This document shows, piece after piece, positions 26,236 through 34,717 of a DNA stretch of 64,000 nt. The notes beneath the pieces were generated by a model. The model was not told the DNA's origin, did no database searches, and saw only the letters and a program-made list of their open reading frames with translations. Position 1 is the first letter of the stretch, and the number at the start of each line of letters is the position of its first letter. Source of the stretch: Actinomyces mediterranea (GTDB taxonomy: Bacteria; Actinomycetota; Actinomycetes; Actinomycetales; Actinomycetaceae); assembly GCF_900155595.1 (NCBI RefSeq), contig NZ_FTPB01000004.1, positions 1,240,001-1,304,000 of the forward strand, read 5' to 3'. Position numbers and translations under genes: made by a program.

Positions 26236-27630
26236 ATGACACCTGCACTCCTCAGCGCCGCAGACACCATCACTCACTCCGATAGTGATATCCGACTCGT
26301 CGGCGCCGCGCTCGCGGGCATCGCGACGATCATCGTCTTGATCGTCTGGAAGAAGGTCCACCCCTTCCTCGCCCTCACCCTCGGCTCGGCGGTCCTCGCC
26401 CTTGCCGCGGGAATCCCCCTGGGCGACACCTTCACCGCCTTCTCGAGCGGCCTCGGCTCCACCGTCGGCGGCGTCGGGACACTCATTGCCTTCGGCGCCA
26501 TCATCGGCAAACTCCTCATCGACTCGGGCGGCGCCGACCAGATCGTCGACACCATCCTCGACAAGACGCCCATGTCCAGGCTCCCCTGGGCAATGGCCCT
26601 CGTCGCCTTCGTCGTTGGCATCCCGCTGTTCTTCGAGGTCGGCATTGTCCTGTTGATCCCCGTCGTCATGCTCGTCGCCCGCCGCGCACACCAGCCCCTC
26701 GTCCTCGTGGGAATCCCCGCGCTCGCCGGCCTGTCCGCGCTTCACGGCCTCGTGCCGCCCCACCCCGGGCCGCTCATTGCGATCGACGCCCTCGGCGCGG
26801 ACTTGGGCATCACCCTGGGCCTCGGTCTTCTCGTCGCCGTTCCGACGATCATCGTCTCCGGTCCGGTCGCCGCGCGCTTCATGGCGCGTTGGGTCCCCAT
26901 CGAGGCGGGCGCTCCTCTCGGAGCGGAGTCTCACGTTGAGGTCGAGAAGCGCCCCTCCTTCTTCACCTCGATCGCCGTCGTCCTCCTTCCCGTGATCCTC
27001 ATGCTCGGCCGCACCATCGTCGAGACCCTCGCGGGCGACTCCACGGGGGCGTGGATCTACCGGGGAGCCATCTTCCTTGGTCAGCCGATCGTCGCCCTGC
27101 TCCTCACCGTCCTCGTGGCGATCCTCGTCTTCGGAGTGATCCCCGGTCGCAGCGCCGAGGACATCTCTTCGATGGTCGGAGCCTCCCTCGGGCCCATCGC
27201 AGGCATCCTCCTCATCGTCGGCGCCGGCGGCGGATTCAAACAGACCCTCGTCGATTCGGGCATCGCCGACATCATCGCCGCATGGATCGAGCAGGCCGCC
27301 GTTCCGGCGCTCGTCGCCGGATGGCTCGTCGCCGTCGCAGTCCGCCTCGCAACCGGTTCCGCGACGGTCGCGACCATCACTGCCGCGGGCATCATGGCCC
27401 CTCTCGCGGGGCAGATGCCCCCTGTCGAGGCCAGTCTCCTGGTCCTCGCGATCGGTGCGGGGTCGGTCTTCCTCTCGCATGTCAACGACGCGGGCTTCTG
27501 GCTCGTCAAGGAGTATTTCGGCATGACCGTCGGCGAAACATTCAAGACCTGGTCGCTCATGGAGACCCTCCTCTCCGTCGTCGCCGGTACGGCCATCGTC
27601 CTCATCGGAGCGGTCCTCGGAGTCCTCTGA
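26236..27630 (+). CDS. gntP: Gluconate permease, GntP family
   Basis: The ATG at 26236 has GGAGG five bases upstream and gives 464 residues; the ATG at 26224 is too close to any ribosome binding site. About 12 membrane segments are present, with family stretches IPLFFEVGIVLLIPVV, HGLVPPHPGPLIAIDALGAD, GAGGGFKQTLVDSGI and RLATGSATVATITAAGI. It imports gluconate by proton symport. Its 3' end overlaps the convergent EcsC-family gene by 29 bases. Confidence 0.94.
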   Translation: MTPALLSAADTITHSDSDIRLVGAALAGIATIIVLIVWKKVHPFLALTLGSAVLALAAGIPLGDTFTAFSSGLGSTVGGVGTLIAFGAIIGKLLIDSGGADQIVDTILDKTPMSRLPWAMALVAFVVGIPLFFEVGIVLLIPVVMLVARRAHQPLVLVGIPALAGLSALHGLVPPHPGPLIAIDALGADLGITLGLGLLVAVPTIIVSGPVAARFMARWVPIEAGAPLGAESHVEVEKRPSFFTSIAVVLLPVILMLGRTIVETLAGDSTGAWIYRGAIFLGQPIVALLLTVLVAILVFGVIPGRSAEDISSMVGASLGPIAGILLIVGAGGGFKQTLVDSGIADIIAAWIEQAAVPALVAGWLVAVAVRLATGSATVATITAAGIMAPLAGQMPPVEASLLVLAIGAGSVFLSHVNDAGFWLVKEYFGMTVGETFKTWSLMETLLSVVAGTAIVLIGAVLGVL

Positions 27631-28489
27631 TCCGCCTCTGGAGCGCGTCGGGGCTTCGTCCCGGCCGCGTTGGTTCGTGGGGTGCGAGCGATGCGCCCCA
27701 CGGGCCCGACGCGGATTCGGCGGCGCCCGCTGCGACATCGGATGCCTCGGCTGCGGCGCTCTTCAGTCCAGAATCCGCCGACCGGGTGAGTTCTGCAATG
27801 GTGGGGGTCTGTTCAATGGAGTCGGCCCGAGCGAGGATCGAGGCGTACTCGGCTGCATCGGCCCCGGGCGGGGGCATCTCGCGCAGGTGGACGAGCAGGC
27901 GCACCGACTGGCTCTTGAGGGCTACCAGGGTCATGGATCCGGAAATGACCCCGCCGACGCCCATCATGACCCCGAAGAACAGGGCGAGGCGCCCAACGGT
28001 CTCGTCGTCTGCCTCGTCGAGGTCGGAGAGCAAATCCTGCCACCCGTAAAGGTAGACGAGTTTCTGAATGATCCTCAGAGCGTGGACGTGGTACTGCGTG
28101 ATATCCGCCGGCACGGTGGCGAGCATCGCAAATCCTCCCGTCAGTCCCGCTGTGAAGGACATCGCTGCGGATTTTCGGGTCTCGAAGTCGATTGTCGAGG
28201 CTGCCAACTCGTCGAGGCGGTCAAGAGCGATTCCAGCGTTGAGTGGCGTCGACTCCAGGGCGATGCCGATCTGGGCGTCCGAGGTTCCGAGCTTGCGCAG
28301 CTCTTGGCGCAGGTAGTCCTGGCGGGACACTGCCACTCCTCGGATGCGGATGACTTTGGAGAGGAACTCGATCGCGTATTGCTGTGCGTGTGCATCCTGC
28401 TCGGCGGTCATCTCAGCAAGGGGTGAGGCCGCCGCAAGCTCGTCAGCGGTCGCGCCTTCATCCCCCCGGAACGAGGTCGGCGTGGTCAT
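27602..28489 (-). CDS. EcsC-family protein
   Basis: The 295-residue protein has the EcsC-domain core MSFTAGLTGGFAMLATVPAD followed by ITQYHVHALRIIQKLVYLYG, and a second hydrophobic segment LFFGVMMGVGGVISGSM. EcsC proteins are poorly understood; the name comes from the Bacillus Ecs locus, and no reaction is established. The C-terminal 70 residues are rich in Ala, Ser and Pro and probably unstructured. It starts five bases after the stop of the small membrane-protein gene upstream, so the two likely form an operon. It runs convergent to gntP, overlapping it by 29 bases. Confidence 0.78.
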   Translation of the reverse strand: MTTPTSFRGDEGATADELAAASPLAEMTAEQDAHAQQYAIEFLSKVIRIRGVAVSRQDYLRQELRKLGTSDAQIGIALESTPLNAGIALDRLDELAASTIDFETRKSAAMSFTAGLTGGFAMLATVPADITQYHVHALRIIQKLVYLYGWQDLLSDLDEADDETVGRLALFFGVMMGVGGVISGSMTLVALKSQSVRLLVHLREMPPPGADAAEYASILARADSIEQTPTIAELTRSADSGLKSAAAEASDVAAGAAESASGPWGASLAPHEPTRPGRSPDALQRRIRGLRGPLR

Positions 28490-28494
28490 TCATG

Positions 28495-29103
28495 TCATTC
28501 CTTCGCGGTGGGTTGCTCGGCGAACTCGAAGTCGATGGAGGCTTCGGGGTCGACTGCGGTGATGATTCCGGTGAAGAAGACTTCGGCCTGGGAGCGCAGG
28601 TGCTGCTCGTTATCTGCAATGAGCTGTGCGCTCTGGTCTGTGACGATCCTTGAGTACAGGACGCTCTCGTCAATGTCGGCGGTGACGAAGCTGAGGATGC
28701 CGTTCGCGGTGTCGATCTTCTTGAAGGGGCCTTCGCCGTCCTGATTGCTGAACTTCATGCCCATGAACTCGAACGCGGGAATGCTGACGCTGTACGAGTG
28801 TTCGCCGGTCTTCATAATGTTGACTTGCGTTCCGTTGATGCCGAGGCTGACAAGCGTGATGTCCTGTTTGAACTCGAAGGATTCGACGGTTTTCGTGTCG
28901 CGGGTGTCCGTCGAGATCCCTGCAGTGAAGAAGCCCGTGATGCAGAGGGATGAGAATGCGCCTCCAGCGATGAGTAGCAGCGCCGCCACTCCTCCGGCGA
29001 TGAGCTTCGTTTTGAAACTCAGTGGATTCCGTCTCCGGACGATGGCCCCATCGGGTTGGCGTGACGAGCGCGCGAATCCGCTCGGGTCATCGTCGGGCGA
29101 CAA
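28495..29103 (-). CDS. Membrane-anchored protein of unknown function
   Basis: I do not recognise this 202-residue protein. It has a short polar N-terminus, one membrane segment near residues 34-57 (LIAGGVAALLLIAGGAFSSL) and an outside domain of about 145 residues with alternating beta-like stretches (FEFKQDITLVSLGINGTQVN). The start is a TTG at 29103 without a clear ribosome binding site and could lie further in. Five bases separate it from the EcsC-family gene, which suggests a joint role at the membrane. The region upstream (29104-29305) also carries the fructosidase promoter on the other strand. Confidence 0.62.
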   Translation of the reverse strand: MSPDDDPSGFARSSRQPDGAIVRRRNPLSFKTKLIAGGVAALLLIAGGAFSSLCITGFFTAGISTDTRDTKTVESFEFKQDITLVSLGINGTQVNIMKTGEHSYSVSIPAFEFMGMKFSNQDGEGPFKKIDTANGILSFVTADIDESVLYSRIVTDQSAQLIADNEQHLRSQAEVFFTGIITAVDPEASIDFEFAEQPTAKE

Positions 29104-29269
29104 GAGTCTAAAATCCGCGCGGGGGGGGGATGAGATTATGAGAAGATTCCTGGCTTAGCGTGAGGGAGACAATAGAACAATACCCCAGCCACCTGCGAAT
29201 GCGGTCACAAGCGACGCGATGGGAGGAAGGGCAGGTCGCCTTCTTCCCTCTGAAGTCTTCTCCATCGCT

Positions 29270-29298
29270 CTGTCAAACGTGTGGCATAGCTGATACTC
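29270..29298 (+). promoter_or_regulatory. GH32 promoter with LacI-type operator
   Basis: The operator is CTGTCAAACGTGTGGCAT (29270-29287), centred on CG as LacI-family sites are. TGTCAA (29271) may serve as -35 and TACTCT (29293-29298) as -10, 16 bases apart. The ATG at 29306 then falls close to +1, so the mRNA may be leaderless. The operator shares TGTCAAACG and the spaced right half with the site before the sucrose-type PTS gene. Confidence 0.55.
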
Positions 29299-29305
29299 TC
29301 GCCGC

Positions 29306-30808
29306 ATGACCGAGGATTATCTGACGCTCGCCCGCGACGCCGAGCGCAACTCTCATGCCCGTGAAGACGCCGACTACCCCCAGTTCCACATCGCCCCTCC
29401 CGTCGGACGGCTCAACGACCCCAACGGACTCATCGTCGACGGCGACACCTATCACGCGTTCTTCCAGTACACGCCGGAGCACCCCCGCAAACTCGTCTAC
29501 TGGGGCCACGCGACATCCACGGACCTCGCCCACTGGACGTACATGGACCCCGCGATCCTGCCCGACTGTCACCAAGATGCCAATGGTGCGTATTCGGGAA
29601 CAGCGATCGGCGTCGACGGGGGAGTCGAACTGTGGTACACCGGCAACTATAAGGATCCCGACACCGGTGAGCGCGAAGCGACGCAATGCGTTGTGACGAC
29701 CCCCGACCTCGAAGTGTTCACGAAGGTCGTCCCGCCGATCATCACCGCCCAGCCCGAGGGGTACACCGCGCACTTCCGCGACCCGCAGGTCTGGGCGGAC
29801 CCCGACCAGCCGGGCACCTATCGGATGCTCCTGGGGGTCCAGCGTTCCGATTCAACGGGCGCGGCCCTGCTCTATCGCTCCACCGACCTGCGCGAGTGGC
29901 AGTGCGAAGGAGAGATCACCTTCCCCGACGCGGCGGGCGCCTTCGACTCCTTCGGCTACATGTGGGAGTGCCCGAACCTGGTGCGCCTGCGCGATGAGGC
30001 GACGGGAGAGGTCAACGACGTCCTCATCTTCTGTCCGCAGGGCATCGAGCCTGAGGCAGAGGGTTTCGAGAACGTCTTCCCCTGCGTCTACATCGTCGGA
30101 CACCTCGTCGGCACCGAGATGCGCGGTTGCGACGGCACATTCTCCGAACTCGACCGCGGCTTCGAGTTCTACGCCCCCCAGGTGTTCGCGCGCCGCGACC
30201 AGTCGTGGGGAGTAGTCGACGCCGACCCGGCGCTTCTCATCGGATGGGCGGGCAATGCGGGCGAGGACGACCAGCCCTCCATGCAGACCGGCGGATGGGT
30301 GCACTGCCTCACCAGTCCGCGCGCCCTCGCCCTCGTCAATGGGCGGCTCCATCAGCGCTTCTACCTGCCGAGCCTGTCCCCGTCCGCCGACGATCGCATC
30401 GACGCCCCCGCACTCACCGAGGAGAGCGGCGCCGTCGATATTGAGACGCTGAAGGGCTCGCGGTCTTGGATCTTCTCCGCGCGCGCCTCCTACGAGGGCG
30501 ATTCCGCCCTGGACATCGATATGGGTGAGGATTGCGGCCTTGTGATCTCGATCAGCCCTTCGAGGCTCGTCGTCGACAGGTCGGGCACCCGCTACCCCCA
30601 CGGTGACCGCCGCATGGTGAGCCTGGAGCCGACACAGGCAGAGGCGATCACCATCGTTCACGACCGCTCCATCACCGAGGTCTTCCTCGGAGGGGGGAGC
30701 CGGGTTTTCACCCTCCGCTCCTTCCTGCAGGGCGAGGGCGCAGGTCTTCGCCTGGAGGCGAGGGGAAGCGTCCGGCTCGACTCGTGCGAGGCGACCCGCG
30801 CGGACTGA
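29306..30808 (+). CDS. GH32 beta-fructofuranosidase (sucrose or sucrose-6-phosphate hydrolase)
   Basis: The 500-residue enzyme has the three GH32 landmarks: GRLNDPNGLIVDGDTYHAFF with nucleophile Asp near residue 38, HFRDPQVW (transition-state Asp), and YMWECPNL (acid/base Glu). A beta-sandwich follows. There is no signal peptide, so it works in the cytoplasm. It lies 365 bases upstream of a sucrose-type PTS permease and shares its candidate operator, which points to sucrose 6-phosphate or short fructosides as substrate. Confidence 0.92.
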   Translation: MTEDYLTLARDAERNSHAREDADYPQFHIAPPVGRLNDPNGLIVDGDTYHAFFQYTPEHPRKLVYWGHATSTDLAHWTYMDPAILPDCHQDANGAYSGTAIGVDGGVELWYTGNYKDPDTGEREATQCVVTTPDLEVFTKVVPPIITAQPEGYTAHFRDPQVWADPDQPGTYRMLLGVQRSDSTGAALLYRSTDLREWQCEGEITFPDAAGAFDSFGYMWECPNLVRLRDEATGEVNDVLIFCPQGIEPEAEGFENVFPCVYIVGHLVGTEMRGCDGTFSELDRGFEFYAPQVFARRDQSWGVVDADPALLIGWAGNAGEDDQPSMQTGGWVHCLTSPRALALVNGRLHQRFYLPSLSPSADDRIDAPALTEESGAVDIETLKGSRSWIFSARASYEGDSALDIDMGEDCGLVISISPSRLVVDRSGTRYPHGDRRMVSLEPTQAEAITIVHDRSITEVFLGGGSRVFTLRSFLQGEGAGLRLEARGSVRLDSCEATRAD

Positions 30809-31059
30809 TGCGTCGTGCCGCTCGGCGCATCGCGCCACGAGGAGCGCCCTTCGCGTTCACTGTGCGGACATGCGGGGGAGACTGTTCACGCCCTCGGCAC
30901 ATAGGTGCTGATACGCGATGAACAGATCCCATATCACAACAGATCGCAATTGAGCAGGTCAGAGAATATTTCAGCGTATTGAATAAGCTGGGGTGGGTGC
31001 GAGTCGGAGCGATTCGCTGTGTCGTTCCCGACTTTCATGCAAATTGATCGCTCAAACCC

Positions 31060-31105
31060 TTGATAAGGACTCCTTGGGCTCTCTAATATGTCAAACGATT
31101 GCTAT
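31060..31105 (+). promoter_or_regulatory. Promoter and LacI-type operator of the sucrose-type PTS gene
   Basis: TTGATA (31060-31065) and TAATAT (31084-31089) are 18 bases apart. The operator ATGTCAAACGATTGCTAT (31088-31105) overlaps the -10 box and start point and has the LacI-family core AANCGNTT. The rest of the gap 30809-31173 holds no gene that I can support. Confidence 0.65.
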
Positions 31106-31173
31106 ATCTCCCGGTTGACGTATGACGATGTCGTCTGGCAGCCGGGACCACCAAGAAAGGAACGTGGAGAGCA

Positions 31174-33174
31174 ATGGATCACGCCAAGGTGGCGTCCGAG
31201 GTCGTCAAGGCCGTCGGAGGTGCATCCAATATCAGCGCAGCCGCACACTGCGCCACTCGTTTGCGACTCGTCATCACTGATCCCGGCAAGATCGACCAGG
31301 CCGCCCTAGACGACAACGATGATCTCAAAGGAACATTCGCCGCAGGCGGCATGTTCCAGATCATCGTCGGTCCCGGTGATGTCGACATCGTCTACCAGCA
31401 CATGGTCGCCGACCACGGCGTGCGCGAGGTCTCCAAGGACGAGGCGAAGGAAGAGGCCGAGCAGGGCGGCAACATCTTCTCCCGCTTCATCAAGATGATC
31501 GCCGACATCTTCGTCCCGGTTCTGCCGGCCCTCATCGCCGGCGGTCTCATGATGGCTCTGAATAACGTCCTCCAGGCCGGATTCTTCAACGGCAAGTCGA
31601 TCATCGACATGTACCCGGCTGTGGCCGACTACGCGAGCCTCATCAACCTGGTATCGGCAGCGGCATTCGCCTTCCTCCCCATCCTCGTCGGCTTCTCTGC
31701 GACCAAGAGATTCGGGGGCAATGTTTACCTGGGTGCTGCGATGGGCGCAGCCATGGTCTCCGGTTCTTTGCTGTCCGCCTACTCGATGACCGATCAGGAC
31801 GCCGCTGACGCCTTCTGGGCGTACACCGGCGCCAACCCCACGTGGCACCTCTTCGGCCTCGAGGTCGACAAGATCGGCTACCAGGCGATGGTCATCCCGG
31901 TGCTGTGCGTCGCGTGGATCCTGTCCACCATTGAGAAGTGGCTGCACAAGCGCCTCTCCGGTACCGCCGACTTCCTGCTGACGCCGCTCATCACCATGCT
32001 GGTCACCGGCTTCTTGACCTTCGTCCTCGTCGGCCCGGTCACTCGCCAGCTCTCGGTGCTGCTCACCAACGGACTCGACTGGACCTACAACACGCTCGGC
32101 GTCGTCGGCGGGTTGATCTTCGGCTTCTTCTACAGCCCGATCGTCGTCACCGGTCTGCACCAGTCCTTCCCCGCAGTCGAGATCCCCCTTCTTCCGCAGA
32201 ACGGCGGCCCCGGCGACTTCATCTTCCCGATCGCCTCCATGGCGAACGTCGCCCAGGGCGCCGCGGCCCTCGCGGTCTTTGCGAAGACCCGCGACAAGAA
32301 GCTCAAGGGCCTGGCCGGTGCCGGTGGCGCCTCCGCAGTCTTCGGCATCACCGAGCCCGCGATCTTCGGCGTCAACCTCCGCCTGCGCTGGCCCTTCTTC
32401 GTCGCCATGGGCGCCGCGGCGATCGGCGCAGCGGGAGTCGCGCTTTTCGATGTTCGAGGCGCTGCCCTCGGCGCCGCCGGCTTCGTCGGCTTCGTGTCGA
32501 TCCGTACTGCTGACATCCCGATGTACCTGCTCCTCGAGGTCATCGTCTTTGCGCTCTCCTTCGCAGGCGTTTTCGTCTACGCCTCGACCCGTGGCAAAGC
32601 CGATATGGACGATCGCAAGGCCACCGCCGACGAGGACGCACCGGCTTCGCCTGCTGCCCCCGTTGATGAGGCCGCTGCTCCAGTCTTCTCCGCCGAAGCG
32701 GCAGCCGACTACATGGTGACTGCCCCCATGGCGGGGACCGTCGTCCCCCTCGCTGAGGTCAAGGACGAATCCTTCGCACGCGGAATGCTCGGCCCCGGCA
32801 TTGCGATTGCGCCCGCCGGTGGACACGTCGTCGCTCCCTTCGACGGCGAGGTGACCGTCGCCTTCCCGACGGGTCACGCCTACGGCATCAAGTCGGCATC
32901 CGGCGTTCAGGTCCTCATCCACATCGGCATGGACACCGTCAAGCTTGACGGCAAGTGCTTCACGCCCCGCGTGTCCAAGGGTGACGTTGTCCGTCGCGGT
33001 GACATCCTCGCCGAGGTCGACTGGGCGGGAATCGCTGCCGCAGGCTATGACACCATCACGCCGATCGTGGTCACCAACAAGAAGAAGTTCTCCGACATTG
33101 CCCCCGTGGCCGAGGGGACCGTCGCCATCGGCGATGCCCTCGTGGCTCTGACTCCCAAGGAAGTCAACGCCTGA
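31174..33174 (+). CDS. PTS EIIBCA permease, sucrose type
   Basis: The 666-residue protein brings in and phosphorylates a sugar. Order is EIIB (residues 1-90, phosphorylated Cys26 in AAAHCATRLRL), EIIC with about ten membrane segments (110-470, including SFPAVEIPLLPQNGGPGDFI and FGITEPAIFGVNLRLRWPFF), an Ala/Pro linker, and EIIA (about 520-660, phosphorylated His in VLIHIGMDTVKLDGK). The EIIC sequence and the GH32 gene in the same candidate regulon favour sucrose or a related disaccharide. The general proteins HPr and EI are encoded at 37.7-39.6 kb. GGAG lies upstream of the ATG. Confidence 0.9.
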   Translation: MDHAKVASEVVKAVGGASNISAAAHCATRLRLVITDPGKIDQAALDDNDDLKGTFAAGGMFQIIVGPGDVDIVYQHMVADHGVREVSKDEAKEEAEQGGNIFSRFIKMIADIFVPVLPALIAGGLMMALNNVLQAGFFNGKSIIDMYPAVADYASLINLVSAAAFAFLPILVGFSATKRFGGNVYLGAAMGAAMVSGSLLSAYSMTDQDAADAFWAYTGANPTWHLFGLEVDKIGYQAMVIPVLCVAWILSTIEKWLHKRLSGTADFLLTPLITMLVTGFLTFVLVGPVTRQLSVLLTNGLDWTYNTLGVVGGLIFGFFYSPIVVTGLHQSFPAVEIPLLPQNGGPGDFIFPIASMANVAQGAAALAVFAKTRDKKLKGLAGAGGASAVFGITEPAIFGVNLRLRWPFFVAMGAAAIGAAGVALFDVRGAALGAAGFVGFVSIRTADIPMYLLLEVIVFALSFAGVFVYASTRGKADMDDRKATADEDAPASPAAPVDEAAAPVFSAEAAADYMVTAPMAGTVVPLAEVKDESFARGMLGPGIAIAPAGGHVVAPFDGEVTVAFPTGHAYGIKSASGVQVLIHIGMDTVKLDGKCFTPRVSKGDVVRRGDILAEVDWAGIAAAGYDTITPIVVTNKKKFSDIAPVAEGTVAIGDALVALTPKEVNA

Positions 33175-33194
33175 TCGACTTGATTCTGGACTGA

Positions 33195-33225
33195 GGGGGC
33201 GGGCGCCGCTGGCGCCCGCCCCCTT
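33195..33225. terminator. Strong hairpin terminator between PTS gene and LacI gene
   Basis: GGGGGCGGGCGCC and GGCGCCCGCCCCC pair perfectly around GCT. It lies between convergent genes and may serve both strands; only TTC follows on the plus strand. Confidence 0.7.
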
Positions 33226-33262
33226 CATGCCGTCTGTGGAGCGCCCGCCCGCAAGGCGTCGA

Positions 33263-34330
33263 CTAGGCCGTCCATCCCTTGACGAGGGTTGCGGGGAACT
33301 CCACGGTCATCGTCGTCGTGTCATCCGATACTGCCGATGAGGACGCCTGAGAATCGCCGCGCAGACGGATCCTACCGCGTTTGGGCTTGCCGCTGGCGCT
33401 GTCCTTCTCGTCGATCTGTTCGAGCAGGATCTCCACCGCCTTACGGGCGATGAGGTCGAGGGGCTGGCGGATTGTCGTCAAACCGGGCAGGGCGCGTCTG
33501 ACGGCCGTCGTCCCATCGAAGCCGATGACTTTGAGTTCAGTGGGGACATCGATTCCCCGCGACCGCGCCCACTCGATGGCCTCGGCGGCGGCGAGGTCAT
33601 CGGTTGCGAACACTGCGTCGAAAGATCCGGCGACCGAGTCGAGTCGTTCATTAACGAGCCCTTGGCGTTCCTCTGCCGGGGTGTGGAAGGGGACTTCGAG
33701 GAACAGGGGTTCAGCGCCGTGGCGCTCCATGACGTGCCGATACCCCTGTTCGCGCAGGTTGCGTGGACCTGTGCGCGATGTGAGGAGCGCGGGCCTAGTC
33801 GCTCCTGCCTCGAAGAGGTGCTCGGTCGCCATGATTCCGGCAGCGCGGTTATCGCAGCGGACGTTGGGGATTCCCGGAGCAAGGGTCCTGTCGATCGTGA
33901 CGAGGGGCATGCGGATGGAATGGTATTCCTCAAGGTCCTCATTGTGTGCGCCCGAAATAATGCCATCGACCCGGTTCCCGACGAGCAGATTGAGATATTC
34001 GCGCTCTCTGTCGGAGCGTCCCATCGAATTGCAGATGAGGATTCGATATCCGTGTTCAGCCAGGGCATTCTCTACTTCGACGGCGAGTTCCCCGAAGAAA
34101 GGGAGGGCAACCGTGGGGACGACGAGGCCGATCGTGTACGTCCTCATCGAGTGAAGTGCGCGGGCCATCTGATTCGGGCGGTATCCGAGTTCGTCAATGG
34201 CGGCTTGGACTTTGTCCTTCGTCGCCTGTGAGAGATAGCCGCGATTATTGAGAACGCGCGAGACCGTCGTCAAGGACACGCCGGCCCGCTCGGCGACATC
34301 GGCCAACGTGGGTTCCATCCGAGGACTCAC
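33263..34330 (-). CDS. LacI-family regulator, probable sucrose/fructoside repressor
   Basis: The GTG at 34330 has GGAGG nine bases upstream and gives 355 residues; an ATG at 34318 is an alternative. The HTH is PTLADVAERAGVSLTTVSRV with LNNRGYLS, followed by the hinge YRPNQMARALHS and a periplasmic-binding-type sugar domain (IGLVVPTVALPFFGELAVEV, VIGFDGT). It is convergent with the sucrose-type PTS gene. Two LacI-type operators sharing TGTCAAACG precede that PTS gene and the GH32 gene; I infer this protein binds them. The C-terminal tail has a Ser/Asp-rich stretch before TVEFPATLVKGW. Confidence 0.88.
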   Translation of the reverse strand: MSPRMEPTLADVAERAGVSLTTVSRVLNNRGYLSQATKDKVQAAIDELGYRPNQMARALHSMRTYTIGLVVPTVALPFFGELAVEVENALAEHGYRILICNSMGRSDREREYLNLLVGNRVDGIISGAHNEDLEEYHSIRMPLVTIDRTLAPGIPNVRCDNRAAGIMATEHLFEAGATRPALLTSRTGPRNLREQGYRHVMERHGAEPLFLEVPFHTPAEERQGLVNERLDSVAGSFDAVFATDDLAAAEAIEWARSRGIDVPTELKVIGFDGTTAVRRALPGLTTIRQPLDLIARKAVEILLEQIDEKDSASGKPKRGRIRLRGDSQASSSAVSDDTTTMTVEFPATLVKGWTA

Positions 34331-34521
34331 TGGCAGCAACCTCCACAAACAGCGCACTCAATACATCATCGTCCGCGTGAATCACGACATGGGTATTCCC
34401 TCACAGTCTAGGCGCAACGGCGCGAGCCGAAGCCGCCGAAGAGCTCCGTCGCGGCCCACTTCGACGATGTGCAGCGGAGTATTGGGACCGTGAAGAGATG
34501 CATGTCACGTTTCCAAGAGTC

Positions 34522-34551
34522 TTGATGTTAACGATGTGGAGGCTGTAGGTT
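34522..34551 (+). promoter_or_regulatory. Promoter of the antiterminator-controlled PTS gene
   Basis: TTGATG (34522) and TAGGTT (34546-34551) are 18 bases apart. A transcript starting near 34558 would run straight into the RAT and terminator below. Confidence 0.5.
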
Positions 34552-34584
34552 AAGGGTAACTGCTGATCTTCGGATCGGTTGACA

Positions 34585-34611
34585 GGGTTGTTACTCGGCT
34601 GAGGCAAGACC
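34585..34611 (+). promoter_or_regulatory. Ribonucleic antiterminator (RAT) for a BglG/LicT protein
   Basis: GGGTTGTTACT, then CGGCTGA, then GGCAAGACC matches the conserved BglG/LicT target (GGATTGTTACT...GGCAAAACC) almost base for base. Its 3' end shares 34606-34611 with the terminator stem, so the two structures exclude each other. Bound LicT would stabilise the RAT and let transcription reach the PTS gene. The matching protein is encoded at 36752. Confidence 0.88.
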
Positions 34612-34643
34612 TGGGAACGTATCATGCGCGCCCAGGTCTTTTT
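34606..34643 (+). terminator. Conditional terminator in the PTS leader
   Basis: AAGACCTGGG and CCCAGGTCTT pair exactly and are followed by TTTGTT. It overlaps the RAT and stops transcription unless the antiterminator protein binds. Confidence 0.88.
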
Positions 34644-34717
34644 GTTGCCTGAAACCACCTGCAACCCGCCCCATCAATACGCGACTCTCACGGGTTGCAC
34701 ACACAGGAAGGACACAG

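Noticed and set aside
26212-27738. A 508-codon open frame antisense to gntP
   Set aside because: Low-complexity acidic/arginine sequence produced by the complement of a membrane protein gene.
31043-31056. TTGATCGCTCAA as a second operator upstream of the sucrose-type PTS promoter
   Set aside because: It is a partial inverted repeat but lacks the AANCGNTT core shared by the accepted sites.
31306-33228. A 640-codon open frame antisense to the sucrose-type PTS gene
   Set aside because: Same reason: codon-bias shadow of a clear EIIBCA gene.
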